Source: Streptomyces sp. A 4/2
GTDB lineage: Bacteria > Actinomycetota > Actinomycetes > Streptomycetales > Streptomycetaceae
DNA length: 64,000 bases
Direction of reading: 5' to 3'
Assembly (NCBI RefSeq): GCF_940670765.1
Contig: NZ_CALNVW010000002.1
Coordinates: 186,001 to 250,000 of the forward strand
The notes beneath the pieces are model-generated. The model was not told the DNA's origin, did no database searches, and was given only the letters and a program-made list of their open reading frames with translations. Shown here piece after piece: positions 52,342 through 63,139 of this stretch; positions within the stretch are counted from its first letter, which is position 1, and each line of letters opens with the position of its first letter. A program made the translations under genes and the position numbers.

Positions 52342-52914
52342 ATGGTCAATCTGACGCGCATCTACACCCGCACCGGCGACAAGGGCAGCACCGCGCTCGG
52401 CGACATGAGCCGCACCGCCAAGACCGATCTGCGGATCTCCGCGTACGCCGACGCCAACGAGGCGAACGCGGCCATCGGTACCGCCATCGCGCTCGGGCAG
52501 CTGTCCGAGGAGATCGTGAAGGTCCTCGTCCGCGTCCAGAACGATCTGTTCGACGTGGGCGCGGACCTCTGCACGCCGGTGGTCGAGAATCCGGAGTATC
52601 CGCCGCTGCGGGTGGAGCAGAGTTACGTCGACAAACTGGAGGCCGACTGCGACCGCTTCCTCGAAGACCTGGAGAAGCTGCGGAGCTTCATCCTCCCGGG
52701 CGGTACGCCGGGGGCGGCGCTGCTGCACCAGGCCTGCACCGTGGTGCGCCGGGCGGAGCGGTCCACGTGGGCGGCGCTGGAGGTGCACGGGGAGGTGATG
52801 AACCCGCTCACCGCGACCTATCTGAACCGGCTGTCGGATCTGCTCTTCATCCTGGCGCGCAGCGCGAACAAGGAGGTCGGGGACATCCTCTGGGTACCGG
52901 GCGGCGAGCGTTAG
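52342..52914 (+). CDS. Cob(I)alamin adenosyltransferase, PduO type
   Basis: Makes adenosylcobalamin from cob(I)alamin and ATP; 190 residues. The PduO N-terminal ATP motif is TRTGDKGSTALGD, with RAERSTWAA and LNRLSDLLFILAR toward the end. ATG 52342 (MVNLTRIY) has TACGCT 6 nt upstream and no ribosome-binding site, so a leaderless mRNA is likely. The product is the cofactor for IcmA and methylmalonyl-CoA mutase, linking it to meaB, mce and icmA. Confidence 0.94.
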   Translation: MVNLTRIYTRTGDKGSTALGDMSRTAKTDLRISAYADANEANAAIGTAIALGQLSEEIVKVLVRVQNDLFDVGADLCTPVVENPEYPPLRVEQSYVDKLEADCDRFLEDLEKLRSFILPGGTPGAALLHQACTVVRRAERSTWAALEVHGEVMNPLTATYLNRLSDLLFILARSANKEVGDILWVPGGER

Positions 52915-52970
52915 GGCCTACGGACCGGGAACCCCGGCGGGCGTGTTGGAATCACGCCATGTTGACTCGC

Positions 52971-52993
52971 CCCCCCGGACTCCGACCGGGGGG
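52971..52993. terminator. Bidirectional hairpin
   Basis: CCCCCCGG (52971-52978) pairs with CCGGGGGG (52986-52993), 7-nt loop, between the convergent adenosyltransferase and DUF2550 genes. It is flanked by an imperfect 20-bp direct repeat (52950-52969 and 53017-53036, 18 of 20 identical). Confidence 0.7.
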
Positions 52994-53018
52994 ACCCCCG
53001 ACCAACGAGCCTCTTCAA

Positions 53019-53465
53019 TCACGCAACGTTGACTCGTTGACCGGGAGGCGCCGCCTCCAGCCAGGCGAGGAAGCCGGTCAGCGCGTCCTCGCTCATCGCC
53101 AGTTCCAGGCGCGTCCCCAGGTGCGAGCAGCGCAGCACGATCGCATCGGAGAGGAGCGCCAGCTCCTCCTCGCCCTCCGGCGTACGCCGGGAGACGACCT
53201 CGATGGCCTGGCGCTCCAGGATCCGGCGCGGGCGCGGGGCGTACGAGAACACGCGGAACCACATGATGCGGTCGCCGCTGTAGCGGGCCACCCCGTACAC
53301 CCAGCCTTTGCCGGAGACATCCGGTTTCTCCGGGAGGTCCCAGCGCACACTGCAGTCGAAGGTGCCCCCGGACCGCTGGATCAGCCGCCGGCGCAGGCCG
53401 AAGACGAAGAGTCCCACCGCTACCAGTACGACGACCAGGCCACACACAAGCAGAGCGAGGATCAT
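53019..53465 (-). CDS. DUF2550 family membrane-anchored protein
   Basis: 148-residue protein. One N-terminal transmembrane helix (residues 2-24) is followed by a cytoplasmic domain with GGTFDCSVRWDLPE, GWVYGVARYSGDRIMWFRVFSY and SHLGTRLELAMSEDALTGFLAWLEAA (in part). ATG with GAGGAGG upstream. It is conserved immediately beyond atpC in streptomycetes. Function unknown. Confidence 0.88.
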   Translation of the reverse strand: MILALLVCGLVVVLVAVGLFVFGLRRRLIQRSGGTFDCSVRWDLPEKPDVSGKGWVYGVARYSGDRIMWFRVFSYAPRPRRILERQAIEVVSRRTPEGEEELALLSDAIVLRCSHLGTRLELAMSEDALTGFLAWLEAAPPGQRVNVA

Positions 53466-53514
53466 CTACACCGACCTCCTCGCCTCATGCCGTAACGGAA
53501 CTGGTTATGCATCG

Positions 53515-53563
53515 CCTCAGCCGCGACCCGGTCCGGATCACTCCGGACGGGCCGCGGCTGAGG
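53515..53563. terminator. Terminator of the atp operon
   Basis: CCTCAGCCGCG (53515-53525) pairs with CGCGGCTGAGG (53553-53563); an inner GTCCGG/CCGGAC stem continues the hairpin. It lies 22 nt beyond the atpC stop. Confidence 0.78.
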
Positions 53564-53584
53564 TCACATCTTTGGTGGGAGGCG

Positions 53585-53959
53585 TCAGTTCCCCGTCACC
53601 GCGCGCAGTCGGACGTCGGCGCGCCGCTCAGCGGCGGCGTCCTCCTCCGACTTCGCACTCTCCAGCGCACGCTCGGCGCGCTGGACATCGATTTCGTCCG
53701 CCAGCTCAGCGATCTCGGCCAGCAGCGAAAGCTTGTTGTCGGCGAACGAGATGAAACCGCCGTGCACAGCGGCAACGACCGTCCCACCCTCGCTCGTACG
53801 GATGGTCACCGGGCCAGATTCCAGCACACCGAGCAGCGGCTGGTGACCGGGCATGACGCCGATGTCGCCGGACGTGGTGCGCGCGACAACCAGTGTCGCC
53901 TCGCCGGACCAGACACTACGGTCCGCCGCGACCAGCTCGACGTGCAGCTCAGCAGCCAA
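53585..53959 (-). CDS. atpC: ATP synthase epsilon subunit
   Basis: 124-residue F1 epsilon subunit, central-stalk regulator of the enzyme. An N-terminal beta sandwich ([36 protein letters not shown]) is followed by a short helical C-terminus. The start is TTG at 53959, supported by GAGGAG upstream. Last gene of the operon, separated from atpD by 130 nt with an imperfect hairpin, unlike the tight spacing elsewhere. Confidence 0.96.
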   Translation of the reverse strand: MAAELHVELVAADRSVWSGEATLVVARTTSGDIGVMPGHQPLLGVLESGPVTIRTSEGGTVVAAVHGGFISFADNKLSLLAEIAELADEIDVQRAERALESAKSEEDAAAERRADVRLRAVTGN

Positions 53960-54089
53960 GGGTGGCTCCTCGGGTCACCACCCGGCACTGCTGCCGGGTG
54001 TTGGGTCAAAGTCTAATGGGCGTGAGGAGAGGGACGGGACATGCCCGCCCCTCTCACACAAGTCGGATGACTCACACGAGTCGGACGAC

Positions 54090-55541
<1,452 letters not shown>

Positions 55542-56471
55542 TTACCTGTCACTCCCCGCGGTCGCGTCGGCCAGAGCGCTGGCGCCACCGACGATCTCGC
55601 TGATTTCCTGGGTGATTTCGGCCTGGCGGGCCGCGTTGGCAAGCCGGGTGAGGCTCTTGATGAGATCCCCGGCGTTGTCGGTCGCCGACTTCATCGCGCG
55701 GCGACGGGCGGCGTGCTCGGAAGCGGCCGACTGAAGCAGTGCGTTGTAGATACGGCTCTCGACGTAGCGCGGCAGCAGGGCGTCGAGGACGTCCTCCGCC
55801 GACGGCTCGAAGTCGAACAGCGGAAGGATCTCGTCCTTCGTGCCGCCCGTGGGTGTCTCGCCCTCAGCGGCCTTCTCCAGCGAGAGAGGCAGCATCCGGC
55901 TGTCGACCGCGTTCTGCGCGATCATCGACACGAATTCCGTGAAGACGATGTGCAGTTCGTCGACGCCACCCTCGGCCGTTTCCTTCTCGATGGACTCGAT
56001 CAGGGGGGCCGCAACCCGCTTGGCGTCCGCGTAGGTCGGGCTGTCGGTGAACCCGGTCCACGACTCCGCGACCTTGCGCTCGCGGAAGCCGTAGTACGAG
56101 ACACCCTTGCGGCCGACGATGTACGCGTCGACCTCCTTGCCCTCGCCGCGCAGCTGCTCGGTGAGCCGCTCCGCCGCCTTGATGGCGTTGGAGGAGTAGC
56201 CGCCGGCCAGACCGCGGTCGCTCGTGATGAGCAGAACCGCGGCGCGGACCGGGGACTCGGCCTCGGTGGTGAGCGGGTGCTTGGTCGTCGAGCCGGTCGC
56301 GACCGCGGTCACCGCACGGGTGAGCTCGGTCGCGTACGGCATCGATGCCGCCACCTTGCGCTGCGCCTTGACGATGCGCGAGGCGGCGATCATCTCCATC
56401 GCCTTGGTGATCTTCTTGGTCGCGGTGACGGATCGGATGCGACGCTTGTAGACCCGGAGCTGCGCTCCCAT
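55542..56471 (-). CDS. atpG: ATP synthase gamma subunit
   Basis: 309-residue central rotor shaft. The N-terminal helix [20 protein letters not shown] and the C-terminal helix ([18 protein letters not shown]) form the coiled coil; [17 protein letters not shown] is conserved. Slightly longer than in E. coli because of an internal loop ([13 protein letters not shown]), as in other actinobacteria. In the atp operon between atpA and atpD. Confidence 0.97.
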   Translation of the reverse strand: MGAQLRVYKRRIRSVTATKKITKAMEMIAASRIVKAQRKVAASMPYATELTRAVTAVATGSTTKHPLTTEAESPVRAAVLLITSDRGLAGGYSSNAIKAAERLTEQLRGEGKEVDAYIVGRKGVSYYGFRERKVAESWTGFTDSPTYADAKRVAAPLIESIEKETAEGGVDELHIVFTEFVSMIAQNAVDSRMLPLSLEKAAEGETPTGGTKDEILPLFDFEPSAEDVLDALLPRYVESRIYNALLQSAASEHAARRRAMKSATDNAGDLIKSLTRLANAARQAEITQEISEIVGGASALADATAGSDR

Positions 56472-56491
56472 GAGTCAGGTCCCTTCCGTCG

Positions 56492-58087
56492 TCACTTGGA
56501 GACGTTGACGGCCGGCGCGTCCTCGCCCAGGAGCTTGCCGTCCGAGGTCTCGAACTGGCGCTTGAAGGCGGTGATCGCATCGGCGATCGAGGTCAGCGTG
56601 TCGTCCGACATCTTGGCGCCCTCGGCGATCGAGGTGAGGAGTTCCTTGCGCTCGCGGCGCAGGTACTCCAGCAGCTCGGACTCGAAGCGGCGGATGTCCT
56701 CGACCGGGACGTCGTCCATCTTGCCGGTGGTACCGGCGTAGATGGAGACGACCTGCTCCTCGACGGGAATCGGCTGGTACTGGCCCTGCTTCAGCAGCTC
56801 GACCATGCGCTTACCGCGCTCCAGGGAAGCCTTGGAAGCGGCGTCCAGGTCGGAACCGAAGGCGGCGAACGCCTCCAGCTCGCGGTACTGGGCGAGGTCG
56901 ACACGGAGTCGGCCGGAGACCTGTCGCATGGCTTTGTGCTGCGCGGAGCCACCGACACGGGAGACCGAGATACCGACGTTCAGCGCGGGCCGCTGGCCGG
57001 CGTTGAACAGGTCGGACTCCAGGAAGCACTGACCGTCGGTGATGGAGATGACGTTGGTCGGGATGAACGCCGACACGTCGTTCGCCTTGGTCTCGACGAT
57101 CGGGAGGCCGGTCATCGAACCCGCACCCATGTCGTCGGAGAGCTTGGCGCAGCGCTCCAGCAGACGCGAGTGGAGGTAGAAGACGTCGCCCGGGTAGGCC
57201 TCACGGCCCGGCGGACGGCGCAGCAGCAGCGAAACGGCGCGGTAGGCGTCGGCCTGCTTCGAGAGGTCGTCGAAGATGATCAGGACGTGCTTACCGGCGT
57301 ACATCCAGTGCTGGCCGATGGCCGAACCGGTGTACGGCGCCAGGTACTTGAAGCCGGCCGGGTCGGAAGCCGGAGCAGCGACGATCGTCGTGTACTCCAG
57401 GGCGCCCGCCTCCTCCAGCGCACCGCGCACGGACGCGATGGTGGAGCCCTTCTGGCCGATGGCGACGTAGATGCAGCGGACCTGCTTCGACGGGTCGCCG
57501 GTGCGCCAGTTGTCGCGCTGGTTGATGATCGTGTCAACGGCCAGCGCGGTCTTGCCGGTCTGCCGGTCGCCGATGATCAGCTGACGCTGGCCACGGCCGA
57601 TCGGCACCATCGCGTCGACGGCCTTGTAGCCGGTCTGCATCGGCTCGTGCACCGACTTGCGCACCATGACGCCGGGAGCCTGCAGCTCCAGCGCACGGCG
57701 GCCTTCGGTCTCGATGTCGCCGAGGCCGTCGATCGGGTTGCCGAGCGGGTCGACGACGCGGCCGAGGTAGCCCTCGCCGACACCGACCGCGAGCACCTCA
57801 CCGGTGCGCTGCACCGGCTGGCCCTCCTCGATCCCGCTGAACTCGCCGAGAACGATCGCGCCGATCTCGCGCTCTTCAAGGTTCAGCGCAAGACCGAGCG
57901 TGCCGTCCTCGAACTTCAGCAGCTCGTTCGCCATGGCCGAGGGAAGACCCTCGACCTTCGCGATACCGTCGCCGGCCACGCTGACCGTACCGACCTCCTC
58001 GCGCGAGGCCGCGTCCGGCTTGTACGACTGGACAAACGTGTCCAGCGCGTCCCGGATCTCCTCCGGCCGGATCGTGAGCTCCGCCAT
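56492..58087 (-). CDS. atpA: ATP synthase alpha subunit
   Basis: 531-residue regulatory F1 subunit. P-loop [28 protein letters not shown], and [20 protein letters not shown] (20 residues). ATG 58087 is preceded by GGAGAGCAGGG. The C-terminus has a Streptomyces-type extension ([16 protein letters not shown]). 99 nt separate it from atpH. Confidence 0.98.
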   Translation of the reverse strand: MAELTIRPEEIRDALDTFVQSYKPDAASREEVGTVSVAGDGIAKVEGLPSAMANELLKFEDGTLGLALNLEEREIGAIVLGEFSGIEEGQPVQRTGEVLAVGVGEGYLGRVVDPLGNPIDGLGDIETEGRRALELQAPGVMVRKSVHEPMQTGYKAVDAMVPIGRGQRQLIIGDRQTGKTALAVDTIINQRDNWRTGDPSKQVRCIYVAIGQKGSTIASVRGALEEAGALEYTTIVAAPASDPAGFKYLAPYTGSAIGQHWMYAGKHVLIIFDDLSKQADAYRAVSLLLRRPPGREAYPGDVFYLHSRLLERCAKLSDDMGAGSMTGLPIVETKANDVSAFIPTNVISITDGQCFLESDLFNAGQRPALNVGISVSRVGGSAQHKAMRQVSGRLRVDLAQYRELEAFAAFGSDLDAASKASLERGKRMVELLKQGQYQPIPVEEQVVSIYAGTTGKMDDVPVEDIRRFESELLEYLRRERKELLTSIAEGAKMSDDTLTSIADAITAFKRQFETSDGKLLGEDAPAVNVSK

Positions 58088-58186
58088 CTGGGTTCCCTGC
58101 TCTCCTTGTTGGGCCCGAATCAATTACTTGTCGGCCCAACTCGGGCCGTTATCAATACTGTTGAGTTGGTAGCTGGCGCAGCCGGC

Positions 58187-59002
58187 TCAGCCGGCCATCC
58201 GCCGTGTCGCTTCGTCGAGGCGGTCCGCGATGGAGCCGTTGATGACTTCACCGCCGACCAGCACCTGGATTCCGCCGAGGACCGCGGGGTCCACGTCGAG
58301 GTTGAGGTGCATGCTGCGGCCGTACAGCCTGGCCAGTACATCGCCGAGGCGCTGCTTCTGACCGTCGCTGAGCGGCACCGCCGAGGTGATGACGGCGACC
58401 ATGCGGTCCCTGCGCTCCGCGGCGAGCTGGGAGAGGGACTCCAGTCCCGCTTCCAGGCTACGTCCGCGCGGCTGGGACACCAGGCGCACGACCAGTCGCT
58501 CGGTGACCGCGTCGGCCTTGCCCCCGAGCAGGCTGCGGAGCAGCTCGCTCTTGGCGGCGGTGGAGGCCGTACGGTCGGTGAGTGCGGCGCGCAGTCCGGT
58601 GTTCGAGGCGACGATCCGGCCGAACCGGAACAGCTCGTCCTCCACACCGTCCAGCGTGCCCGCCCGCTGAGCCGCGGTGAGGTCGGCGGTGGCCGAGAGT
58701 TCCTCGACCGTGTCGACCAGGTCACGCGAGGAGGACCAGCGGGAACGGACCAGGCCGGCCACCAGGTCCGCGGTCTCGCCGCCCACCTGACCGCTCAGCA
58801 GCCGTCCGGCCAGCTGGGCCTTGGCCTCGGCGGGCTGTGACGGGTCGGTCAGGACCCGGCGCAGCGAGACCTCGCGGTCGAGCAGCGCGGTGACGGCAGC
58901 CAGCTCGGCGGCGAGCTTCGCCGCGTCGACGGACGTGTTGTCCGTCAGCGCGTCGAGACGCTCACGTGCTGCGGCCAGCGCCTCGCGGCTCGCGCCGTTC
59001 AT
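58187..59002 (-). CDS. atpH: ATP synthase delta subunit
   Basis: 271-residue peripheral-stalk (OSCP) subunit, longer than the 175-180 residues usual in other bacteria but normal for streptomycetes. The extra length is in the N-terminal half. GGIQVLVGGEVINGSIADRL near the C-terminus is the conserved signature. Its ATG overlaps the atpF stop by 4 nt. Confidence 0.95.
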   Translation of the reverse strand: MNGASREALAAARERLDALTDNTSVDAAKLAAELAAVTALLDREVSLRRVLTDPSQPAEAKAQLAGRLLSGQVGGETADLVAGLVRSRWSSSRDLVDTVEELSATADLTAAQRAGTLDGVEDELFRFGRIVASNTGLRAALTDRTASTAAKSELLRSLLGGKADAVTERLVVRLVSQPRGRSLEAGLESLSQLAAERRDRMVAVITSAVPLSDGQKQRLGDVLARLYGRSMHLNLDVDPAVLGGIQVLVGGEVINGSIADRLDEATRRMAG

Positions 59003-59550
59003 CGAGCCGCCTCGGCCTTCGAAGCAGCCTCGTCGAGGCCGTCGAGGAACCGGTCGATCGTGCGGCTCTGCCGGGCGTGGTCCTCGAGGGACTCGCCGAC
59101 GAGCTTGCCGGCCAGGTCGGTGGCGAGCTTGCCCACGTCCTGACGCAGCGACTGCGCGGCCTGCTTGCGGTCGGCCGCGAGCTGGGCGTGACCGGCAGCG
59201 ATGATGTCCTCACGCTGACGCTGGCCCTCCGCACGCATCTCAACGATGAGTGCGGCACCCTGCTCCTGCGCCTCCTGGCGCAGCCGCGCGGCTTCGTGCC
59301 GGGCCTCGGCGAGCTGAGCCTTGTACTGCTCAAGCACGCTCTCGGCTTCGAGCTTGGCGGCATCGGCCTTTTCCATACCGCCTTCGATGGCCTCGCGGCG
59401 CTCGTCCAGAACCTTGTTGATGTTCGGGAGGAGCTTCTTGGCGAGGAAACCGAAGACGATGACAAAGGCGATGAAGCCGATGATGAGCTCAGGGATCGGC
59501 GGAATGAGCGGGTTTTCCGTCTCCGCCGCGAGCTGAACCAGAGGGTTCAC
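58999..59550 (-). CDS. atpF: ATP synthase b subunit
   Basis: 183 residues. A single N-terminal membrane helix (about 22-43, ELIIGFIAFVIVFGFLAKKL) is followed by a long charged coiled coil that forms the stator with delta. Overlaps atpH by 4 nt. Separate b and delta genes, not the b-delta fusion found in mycobacteria. Confidence 0.96.
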   Translation of the reverse strand: MNPLVQLAAETENPLIPPIPELIIGFIAFVIVFGFLAKKLLPNINKVLDERREAIEGGMEKADAAKLEAESVLEQYKAQLAEARHEAARLRQEAQEQGAALIVEMRAEGQRQREDIIAAGHAQLAADRKQAAQSLRQDVGKLATDLAGKLVGESLEDHARQSRTIDRFLDGLDEAASKAEAAR

Positions 59551-59588
59551 GTCAGTGCCTTCCGTCTAATGGGCTGTTCGTGCCGAGG

Positions 59589-59906
<318 letters not shown>

Positions 59907-60728
59907 TCAGTGCTGCTCGGCAAGAGCGCCCTGGATGTAGCTGCAGGTCAGCAGGACGAACACATAGGCCTGGACAGCTTGGATGAAGAGCTCGAAAGCC
60001 GTCATCACGATGGTCATCACGAACGACACGCCTGCGTAGGCGATGCCGATCCCGTTCAGCAGGTACCAGCTGGCAATGGTGAACAGGAGCAGCAGCGTGT
60101 GGCCCGCGAACATGTTGGCGAACAGTCGGACCGCGTGCGTGAACGGCCGGACGAGCAGGTTCGAGAACAGCTCGATGGTCATCGACAGCGGCAGAACTCC
60201 GCCGAGGCTCTTGTCGTAGCCGGTGAAGTTCTTGAAGGCGCCGACAAATCCGTGCCTCTTGAACGTCAGGCTGACCCACAGCACGTAGACGATCGCGGCG
60301 AGCGCGGCCGGGTACGAGATGATCGCCGTCACGGGGAACTGCGCGAGCGGGATGATCGACCAGAGGTTCATCACCCAGACGAAGAAGAACAGCGAGACGA
60401 TCAGCGGAACGTACTTCTCGCCCTCGCGCTTGCCGATGGTCTCGTACACGATTCCGCGGCGCACGAAGTCGTAGCCCGCCTCGGCCACCATCTGCAGCTT
60501 CCCGGGAACCACCTTCGGCTTACGGAAGGCGGCCCAGAAGAAGGCAACGATGACGAGCGTGCCGATCAGCGCCAACAGCATCGTCTTGTTGAAGTACAAG
60601 TTGCTGTCCCCGTCGCCCCAGATGGGCTTGAACAGGAACGAGTGCAGGCCGGGAGCCGGGAATCCACAACCGTCAAAGATGTGGCAGTCGGTCTCGAAGG
60701 CGAGCACCTGCGTCGGGTCAGCACTCAC
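59907..60728 (-). CDS. atpB: ATP synthase a subunit
   Basis: 273-residue Fo proton-channel subunit with five or six helices. The essential Arg lies in RPFTHAVRLFANMFAGH; ELFIQAVQAYVFVLLTCSYI is the last helix pair. The GTG at 60728 is chosen because AAGGAG precedes it by 6 nt; ATG 60746 is the alternative and would place that sequence inside the gene. Confidence 0.95.
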   Translation of the reverse strand: MSADPTQVLAFETDCHIFDGCGFPAPGLHSFLFKPIWGDGDSNLYFNKTMLLALIGTLVIVAFFWAAFRKPKVVPGKLQMVAEAGYDFVRRGIVYETIGKREGEKYVPLIVSLFFFVWVMNLWSIIPLAQFPVTAIISYPAALAAIVYVLWVSLTFKRHGFVGAFKNFTGYDKSLGGVLPLSMTIELFSNLLVRPFTHAVRLFANMFAGHTLLLLFTIASWYLLNGIGIAYAGVSFVMTIVMTAFELFIQAVQAYVFVLLTCSYIQGALAEQH

Positions 60729-60953
60729 CGCGGGCTCCTTCAACATGGCGCATAGGTACGGCAACCTCGTTGTGTCGGCGCGGCGCACAGCCGCGGTTCG
60801 GCACTGGACTGGTGTTACGGATGTGGGGGCGGCAGGCTGGTTGTGAGCCTCGCGATGGTGCAGGCGTCAGCTCGGATGCCCGCGAGCGCAGTGCCGCAGT
60901 TGGAACCGGACGATAGCAGGATCCACAACGCCCGCTTATCCCGCCCCTACCCT

Positions 60954-61391
60954 TCACTTCGAGGACCCCGTCTTTTCGGGCTTGTGCCCGTCCGTGGAGT
61001 CCGGTTCGACGTAGAGGATCTTGGCCTTCATATGCGCGCGCGCCTGGGCAGCGATCCAGACAACGGTGGCGACAACCAGCGTGATGGCAAATGACTTCGG
61101 GTTGAACAACGTGGTGTTCTTGAACACCGCGACAAAGATGAAGAGCAGCAACAGCTGTGCGGTGTAGAGCATCAGCCCCATCGCCTGGAACAGATGCGGC
61201 AGGGACTTCGCGGTGCGATTCAGGACGACGAGTCCGATCCCCATGAAGAGCATCACGATCACCGTCGCAACGAGCGCACCGATCGCCCCCTTACCGCCCG
61301 CGACCACGCCGCTGACGACCGCGGCGATGACGCCGGCGGCAGCGGTGGGTACGGCGGTCTGGAGGAGTGTTCGGGCGTCATTGGACGGCAT
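60954..61391 (-). CDS. atpI: ATP synthase protein I
   Basis: 145-residue membrane protein with four helices, first gene of the atp operon. AtpI assists c-ring assembly in other bacteria; the sequence is poorly conserved, as is normal. The C-terminal tail is hydrophilic (DSTDGHKPEKTGSSK). A promoter-like TACCGT lies near 61520 on the minus strand. 225 nt separate it from atpB. Confidence 0.88.
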   Translation of the reverse strand: MPSNDARTLLQTAVPTAAAGVIAAVVSGVVAGGKGAIGALVATVIVMLFMGIGLVVLNRTAKSLPHLFQAMGLMLYTAQLLLLFIFVAVFKNTTLFNPKSFAITLVVATVVWIAAQARAHMKAKILYVEPDSTDGHKPEKTGSSK

Positions 61392-61631
61392 GGCGGCAGC
61401 TCCGCTTCGGGTGGGGGCAGGGTGTCGTCATGGACGAGCGTAGGCCCGGGTCCGAGAGTGGATCTCGGGCCAAAGGACCGTCGCACTACGGCCCTTCGGC
61501 TTCGTCGCCGGGTTTCGTGAACGGTATCACAAACTATTTGATGAGGTCTTTACCATGGGAGTGTGCTGCCCGTCACACATGAGAGTGACTCCGCGCGCCT
61601 GTGCAACACGATCGCCACTTTGCCTGGTATT

Positions 61632-61662
61632 GGCGCCTGTTGAGCGAAATGCTCAACGCGCC
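61632..61662. terminator. Terminator after the WecA-like gene
   Basis: Stem of GGCGC plus GTTGAGC (61632-61645, with a 2-nt bulge) paired with GCTCAACGCGCC (61651-61662), 5-nt loop, 7 nt beyond the stop codon. Confidence 0.75.
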
Positions 61663-61668
61663 TCGGCG

Positions 61669-63033
61669 TCAGGTCCTGGCTTCACTGCGATCGGGAAGAT
61701 GCACACGGTGGCCAATTGCTGTCGCCCCGTTGACGCCTGCCGGAACGGGCGCACTTCCGACCCCGTCGGCGAATCCGTCGGCATCGTCAATTCCGCCCGA
61801 AATGCCCGAATCCTGCGAGAGTTCGGCGTGCGCGGTCTCCGGTTCGGCCGCACCCTGACGCAGCCGTCGTAGCCGGTAACGCGGCGGTACGAAGCGCTGG
61901 GCCCACTGCGGAGCGCGCGGCGTGAAGCGGGGCAGCAGGAGCAACACCAGGCCCACCGCGCTCAGTCCCACGATCACCAGCAGGATCCAGGTGGACGCGG
62001 AACGCACCGAGTAGGCGACGGCGCCGAAGGCGAACAGGGCCGACCAGAAGTACATGATCAGCACTGCCCTGCTGTGCGAGTGGCCGATCTCCAGGAGCCG
62101 GTGGTGCAGGTGACCGCGGTCGGCGGCGAACGGCGACTGGCCGTTCCAGGTACGCCGGACGATCGCCATCACCAGGTCGGCGAACGGCACCGCGATGATC
62201 GTCAGGGGCATCAGCAGCGGGATGAAGACCGGGAGCATCGCATGGGTCGCCTCGCGCCCTCCGCCGAGGTTCAGGCTCATCGCGTCCGGGTCGACCTGAC
62301 CGGTCACCGAGATCGCGCCGGCGGCCAGCACCAGCCCGATCATCATCGAGCCCGAGTCGCCCATGAAGATCCGGGCGGGGTGCATGTTGTGCGGCAGGAA
62401 GCCCAGGCACATCCCCATCAGCACGGCGGCGAAGAGGGTCGCCGGGGCGGCGGCCTCGATCCCGTACCCGTACCAGATCCGGTACGTGTACATGAAGAAG
62501 GCGGCGGCGGCGATGCAGACCATGCCGGCGGCCAGGCCGTCCAGGCCGTCCACGAAGTTCACCGCGTTGATGGTGATGACCACGAGCGCGACGGTCAGCA
62601 GCGTGCCCTGCCAGGAGGTCAGCCCGACCGTTCCGACGCCGGGAATCGGCAGCCACAGGATCGTCAGGCCCTGCATCACCATGACACCCGCGGCGATCAT
62701 CTGGCCGCCGAGCTTGATCAGGGCGTCGATCTCGAACTTGTCGTCCAGGACGCCGATGAGCCAGATCAGGCCCGCGCCGGAGAGCAGCGCGCGTGGTTCG
62801 TTCGACAAGGTGAAGACGCTGCTGAGGTTCGTCAGATGGTCCGCGACGAGCAGACCCGCGCACAGACCGCCGAACATGGCGATGCCGCCGAGCCGCGGCG
62901 TCGGTTCCCGGTGCACGTCACGGGCACGGATCTCCGGCATCGCCCCGGCCATGATGGCGAACTTCCGCACCGGCCCGGTCAGGAGATACGTCACCGCGGC
63001 CGTGACGCAGAGCGTCAGCAGGTATTCACGCAC
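61669..63033 (-). CDS. WecA/MraY-type undecaprenyl-phosphate sugar-1-phosphate transferase
   Basis: 454-residue polytopic membrane enzyme that transfers a HexNAc-1-phosphate onto undecaprenyl (or decaprenyl) phosphate, starting teichoic acid, arabinogalactan-like or other wall polymers. Features: HREPTPRLGGIAMF, the DDxxD-like IGVLDDKFEID, NAVNFVDGLDGLAAG, ARIFMGDSGSMMIG and the HIHH-like GHLHHRLL loop. About 11 helices, then a long Ala/Gly/Asp-rich cytoplasmic tail of about 90 residues. The GTG at 63033 (MREYLLTLC) fits the family N-terminus. From memory this is the rfe-like gene upstream of atpI. Confidence 0.92.
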   Translation of the reverse strand: MREYLLTLCVTAAVTYLLTGPVRKFAIMAGAMPEIRARDVHREPTPRLGGIAMFGGLCAGLLVADHLTNLSSVFTLSNEPRALLSGAGLIWLIGVLDDKFEIDALIKLGGQMIAAGVMVMQGLTILWLPIPGVGTVGLTSWQGTLLTVALVVITINAVNFVDGLDGLAAGMVCIAAAAFFMYTYRIWYGYGIEAAAPATLFAAVLMGMCLGFLPHNMHPARIFMGDSGSMMIGLVLAAGAISVTGQVDPDAMSLNLGGGREATHAMLPVFIPLLMPLTIIAVPFADLVMAIVRRTWNGQSPFAADRGHLHHRLLEIGHSHSRAVLIMYFWSALFAFGAVAYSVRSASTWILLVIVGLSAVGLVLLLLPRFTPRAPQWAQRFVPPRYRLRRLRQGAAEPETAHAELSQDSGISGGIDDADGFADGVGSAPVPAGVNGATAIGHRVHLPDRSEART

Positions 63034-63139
63034 GGGCTGCCCCACAGATATCGCTAGCCATCTCAGCCCCACACCTTAGCTTCGGCATGCATAGGGTTAA
63101 GGACACACGGGTACCAACGATGGTTGCACGGGTGCCTGT

